A stretch of DNA of 64,000 nt from Deuterostichococcus epilithicus (Eukaryota > Chlorophyta > Trebouxiophyceae > Prasiolales > Stichococcaceae), in assembly GCA_033439295.1 (NCBI GenBank), contig JAVTLE010000016.1:1736001-1800000 (forward strand), in the 5' to 3' direction. A program made the position numbers and the translations under genes. Below, one piece after another: positions 62,774 through 64,000 of this stretch. Below the pieces are notes generated by a model, which was not told the origin of the DNA, did no database searches, and saw only the letters and a program-made list of their open reading frames with translations. The stretch's first letter is position 1, and the number at the start of each line of letters is the position of its first letter.

Positions 62774-64000
62774 CTACCATCCGACGACCTGGCCGTCGGC
62801 GCGGGGGTCGCTGCCGCCCCACAGCACGCCATCCTTGTGCCGCCGAATGATCTGCCCGCGCCCAAAGTGCACCCTGCTGTGGTCACACTCCGACGCGCAC
62901 ACCTGCGGGTCATGCACGGCCACGAGCGGTCAGAGAGCCACAGGTTCTTGTGCCGGCGCACCGTCCTCGAACCTGCAAAGCATCAAGCGACAGAGATGGG
63001 TTCCTTTCTGGACTGGCAAGTTTTGTCTTGGGCCGCAGTTGAGAGGAAGCCACCTTGTGGCCGCGCGCCTCCAGGTCCTTGACCGCCTCATCGCTGAAGC
63101 CCTCCTCCAGTGCGACACTGCAGCCGCAACATAGCTGAATATCCAGTTGCAGATTGCGACTTGTGTGCTGCTCCAGCTGAGGGCGGCCCCTGGCACATGG
63201 ACCTCCTAAGGTGTCATACTGCTGCGGCGGCATTGTGCTCCTTGCGGTGCAGCCGCACGGCTTGCACCACTGGGTGTTATGATTGTTGGTACGAGAACAC
63301 AGGCACACGAGGTCCATCTTGGTCACCAGGCCACGCCATCGACCCGCCACGCTACAAGGCAGAACAACGTCCAACACCGCATGTGTCTGCCAGCTGCGCA
63401 CATGACGTCGTTGACGGAGGCGGGGCCGATGCAGGAGTCAACGCCGTCGAGGCGGAACCGCGGCGCATCCAGCGCCTCCTGCGGCTCCATCCCAAAGTCC
63501 ACCATGTTCGATAGCACCTGGTTTGTCAAAGGGCAGAAGTGTCAGGGTTTACGCAAAGAGGAACAACGCCTGAACACATAAGTGTCCAGTGCCTTTTGCG
63601 GCTGCATCGCAAAGTCCACCATGTTCGACAGCACTGCTCGATCAGCAGCACTGCCCGATGCGCCGCAGCACGAGAACCATGTGGGTGAGGATGGTTGTTC
63701 ATTGGCAACGCTGCCCAGGTCCTGGCTGCAAGCAGTGGCACATTGGTGGCAGCGCAGCAGCCAGATGCATAAGCAATTGGATGCAGGGAGGTGGGAGGGG
63801 GGAGGGGAGGGATGTGCCGACCTGCAGGTGCCCTTGCGGTTGCATGAACCTGCACACAGCCAGATTCACAGCCAGATCAGCTTGGATTCTGGCTGGACCG
63901 AAAGCCGAACGAACAACCACCACAGCAATCATTTACTGATGCTCACTTGCCATCAGTCTCACAGAGCATGTCAGCACTCGACCTACTGGTGCGCACCCGC
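62774..64000 (-). CDS. Gamma-glutamyltranspeptidase-like protein, C-terminal part
   Basis: Member of the gamma-glutamyltransferase (Ntn-hydrolase) superfamily, closer by memory to the YwrD-like branch than to classic GGT. Only the end of the small subunit is in the window. Exons in order on the minus strand: from the acceptor at 63517, VLSNMVDFGMEPQEALDAPR followed by FRLDGVDSCIGPASVND; about 63115-63050, LEEGFSDEAVKDLEARGHKV; and a last exon with FGRGQIIRRHKDGVLWGGSD followed by PRADGQVVGW, stop at 62774-62776. The GGSDPRADG motif closes this family. The catalytic threonine lies in the part beyond the right edge, so activity cannot be judged. 63640-64000 shows no exon that I could assign and is probably intron. 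A decoy of the first exon lies at 63575-63636. Confidence 0.8.
63465..63636 (-). repeat. Duplicated acceptor and exon start in the GGT-like gene
   Basis: The real exon encodes VLSNMVDFGMEPQEALDAPR (63517 downwards). A copy about 117 bases upstream in the intron (63636-63575) still encodes VLSNMVDFAMQPQKALDTY after a GAGCAG that resembles an acceptor. The shared core is TGTCGAACATGGTGGACTTT / TATCGAACATGGTGGACTTT. Confidence 0.85.

Overview
This 64 kb window is nuclear DNA from an intron-dense, GC-rich eukaryote, most likely a green alga. The pointers are a ferredoxin-C2-type plastid ferredoxin, a DUF1421/FLOE-like protein and a strictosidine-synthase-like protein (plant-lineage families), GT...TGCAG-type introns of about 100-400 bases, and short coding exons. 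A trebouxiophyte or related chlorophyte is my inference; no marker gene here settles it. I saw no rRNA, tRNA, CRISPR array, retroelement or intact DNA transposon.

Layout, left to right: (1) 1-5884, minus: two tandem but dissimilar bZIP transcription factors, the first cut by the window edge. (2) 6918-11351, minus: nucleolar-type DEAD-box RNA helicase with a GUCT domain and RGG tail (RH7/DDX21 type). (3) 11644-15657, plus: radical-SAM tRNA methylthiotransferase (MiaB/CDK5RAP1 type), divergent from (2) across under 300 bp. (4) 16099-19511, plus: DDX51/Dbp6-type DEAD-box helicase. (5) 20146-23029, plus: ferredoxin C2-like. (6) 23715-30154, minus: GH89 alpha-N-acetylglucosaminidase (NAGLU). (7) 30765-33575, plus: membrane-anchored SAM methyltransferase. 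(8) 33977-36631, minus: FLOE-like DUF1421 protein. (9) 37266-38954, minus: CUE-domain protein with polyglutamine. (10) 39611-42067, plus: complex I 24-kDa subunit (NDUFV2/NuoE). (11) 42431-45071, minus: strictosidine-synthase-like protein. (12) 45892-62453, minus: one very large gene model of unknown function. (13) 62774-64000+, minus: C-terminal part of a gamma-glutamyltranspeptidase-like protein.

The genes are ordinary housekeeping or regulatory units, not an operon-like system. Ribosome biogenesis and RNA modification cluster loosely at 6.9-19.5 kb (two helicases around a tRNA methylthiotransferase), and two low-complexity, probably disordered proteins (FLOE-like, CUE/polyQ) sit side by side.

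The most unusual signal is in the introns. In at least seven of the genes, introns carry one or two decayed copies of the adjacent exon-intron junction (splice site plus 20-50 bases of exon), usually 50-180 bases from the real site. They occur at both donors and acceptors, with identity from nearly perfect to barely recognisable. This looks like an ongoing process that duplicates splice junctions and leaves decoy exons, and I could not match it to a described element. Exon coordinates were read by eye from protein conservation and splice consensus, so internal boundaries are approximate unless stated.
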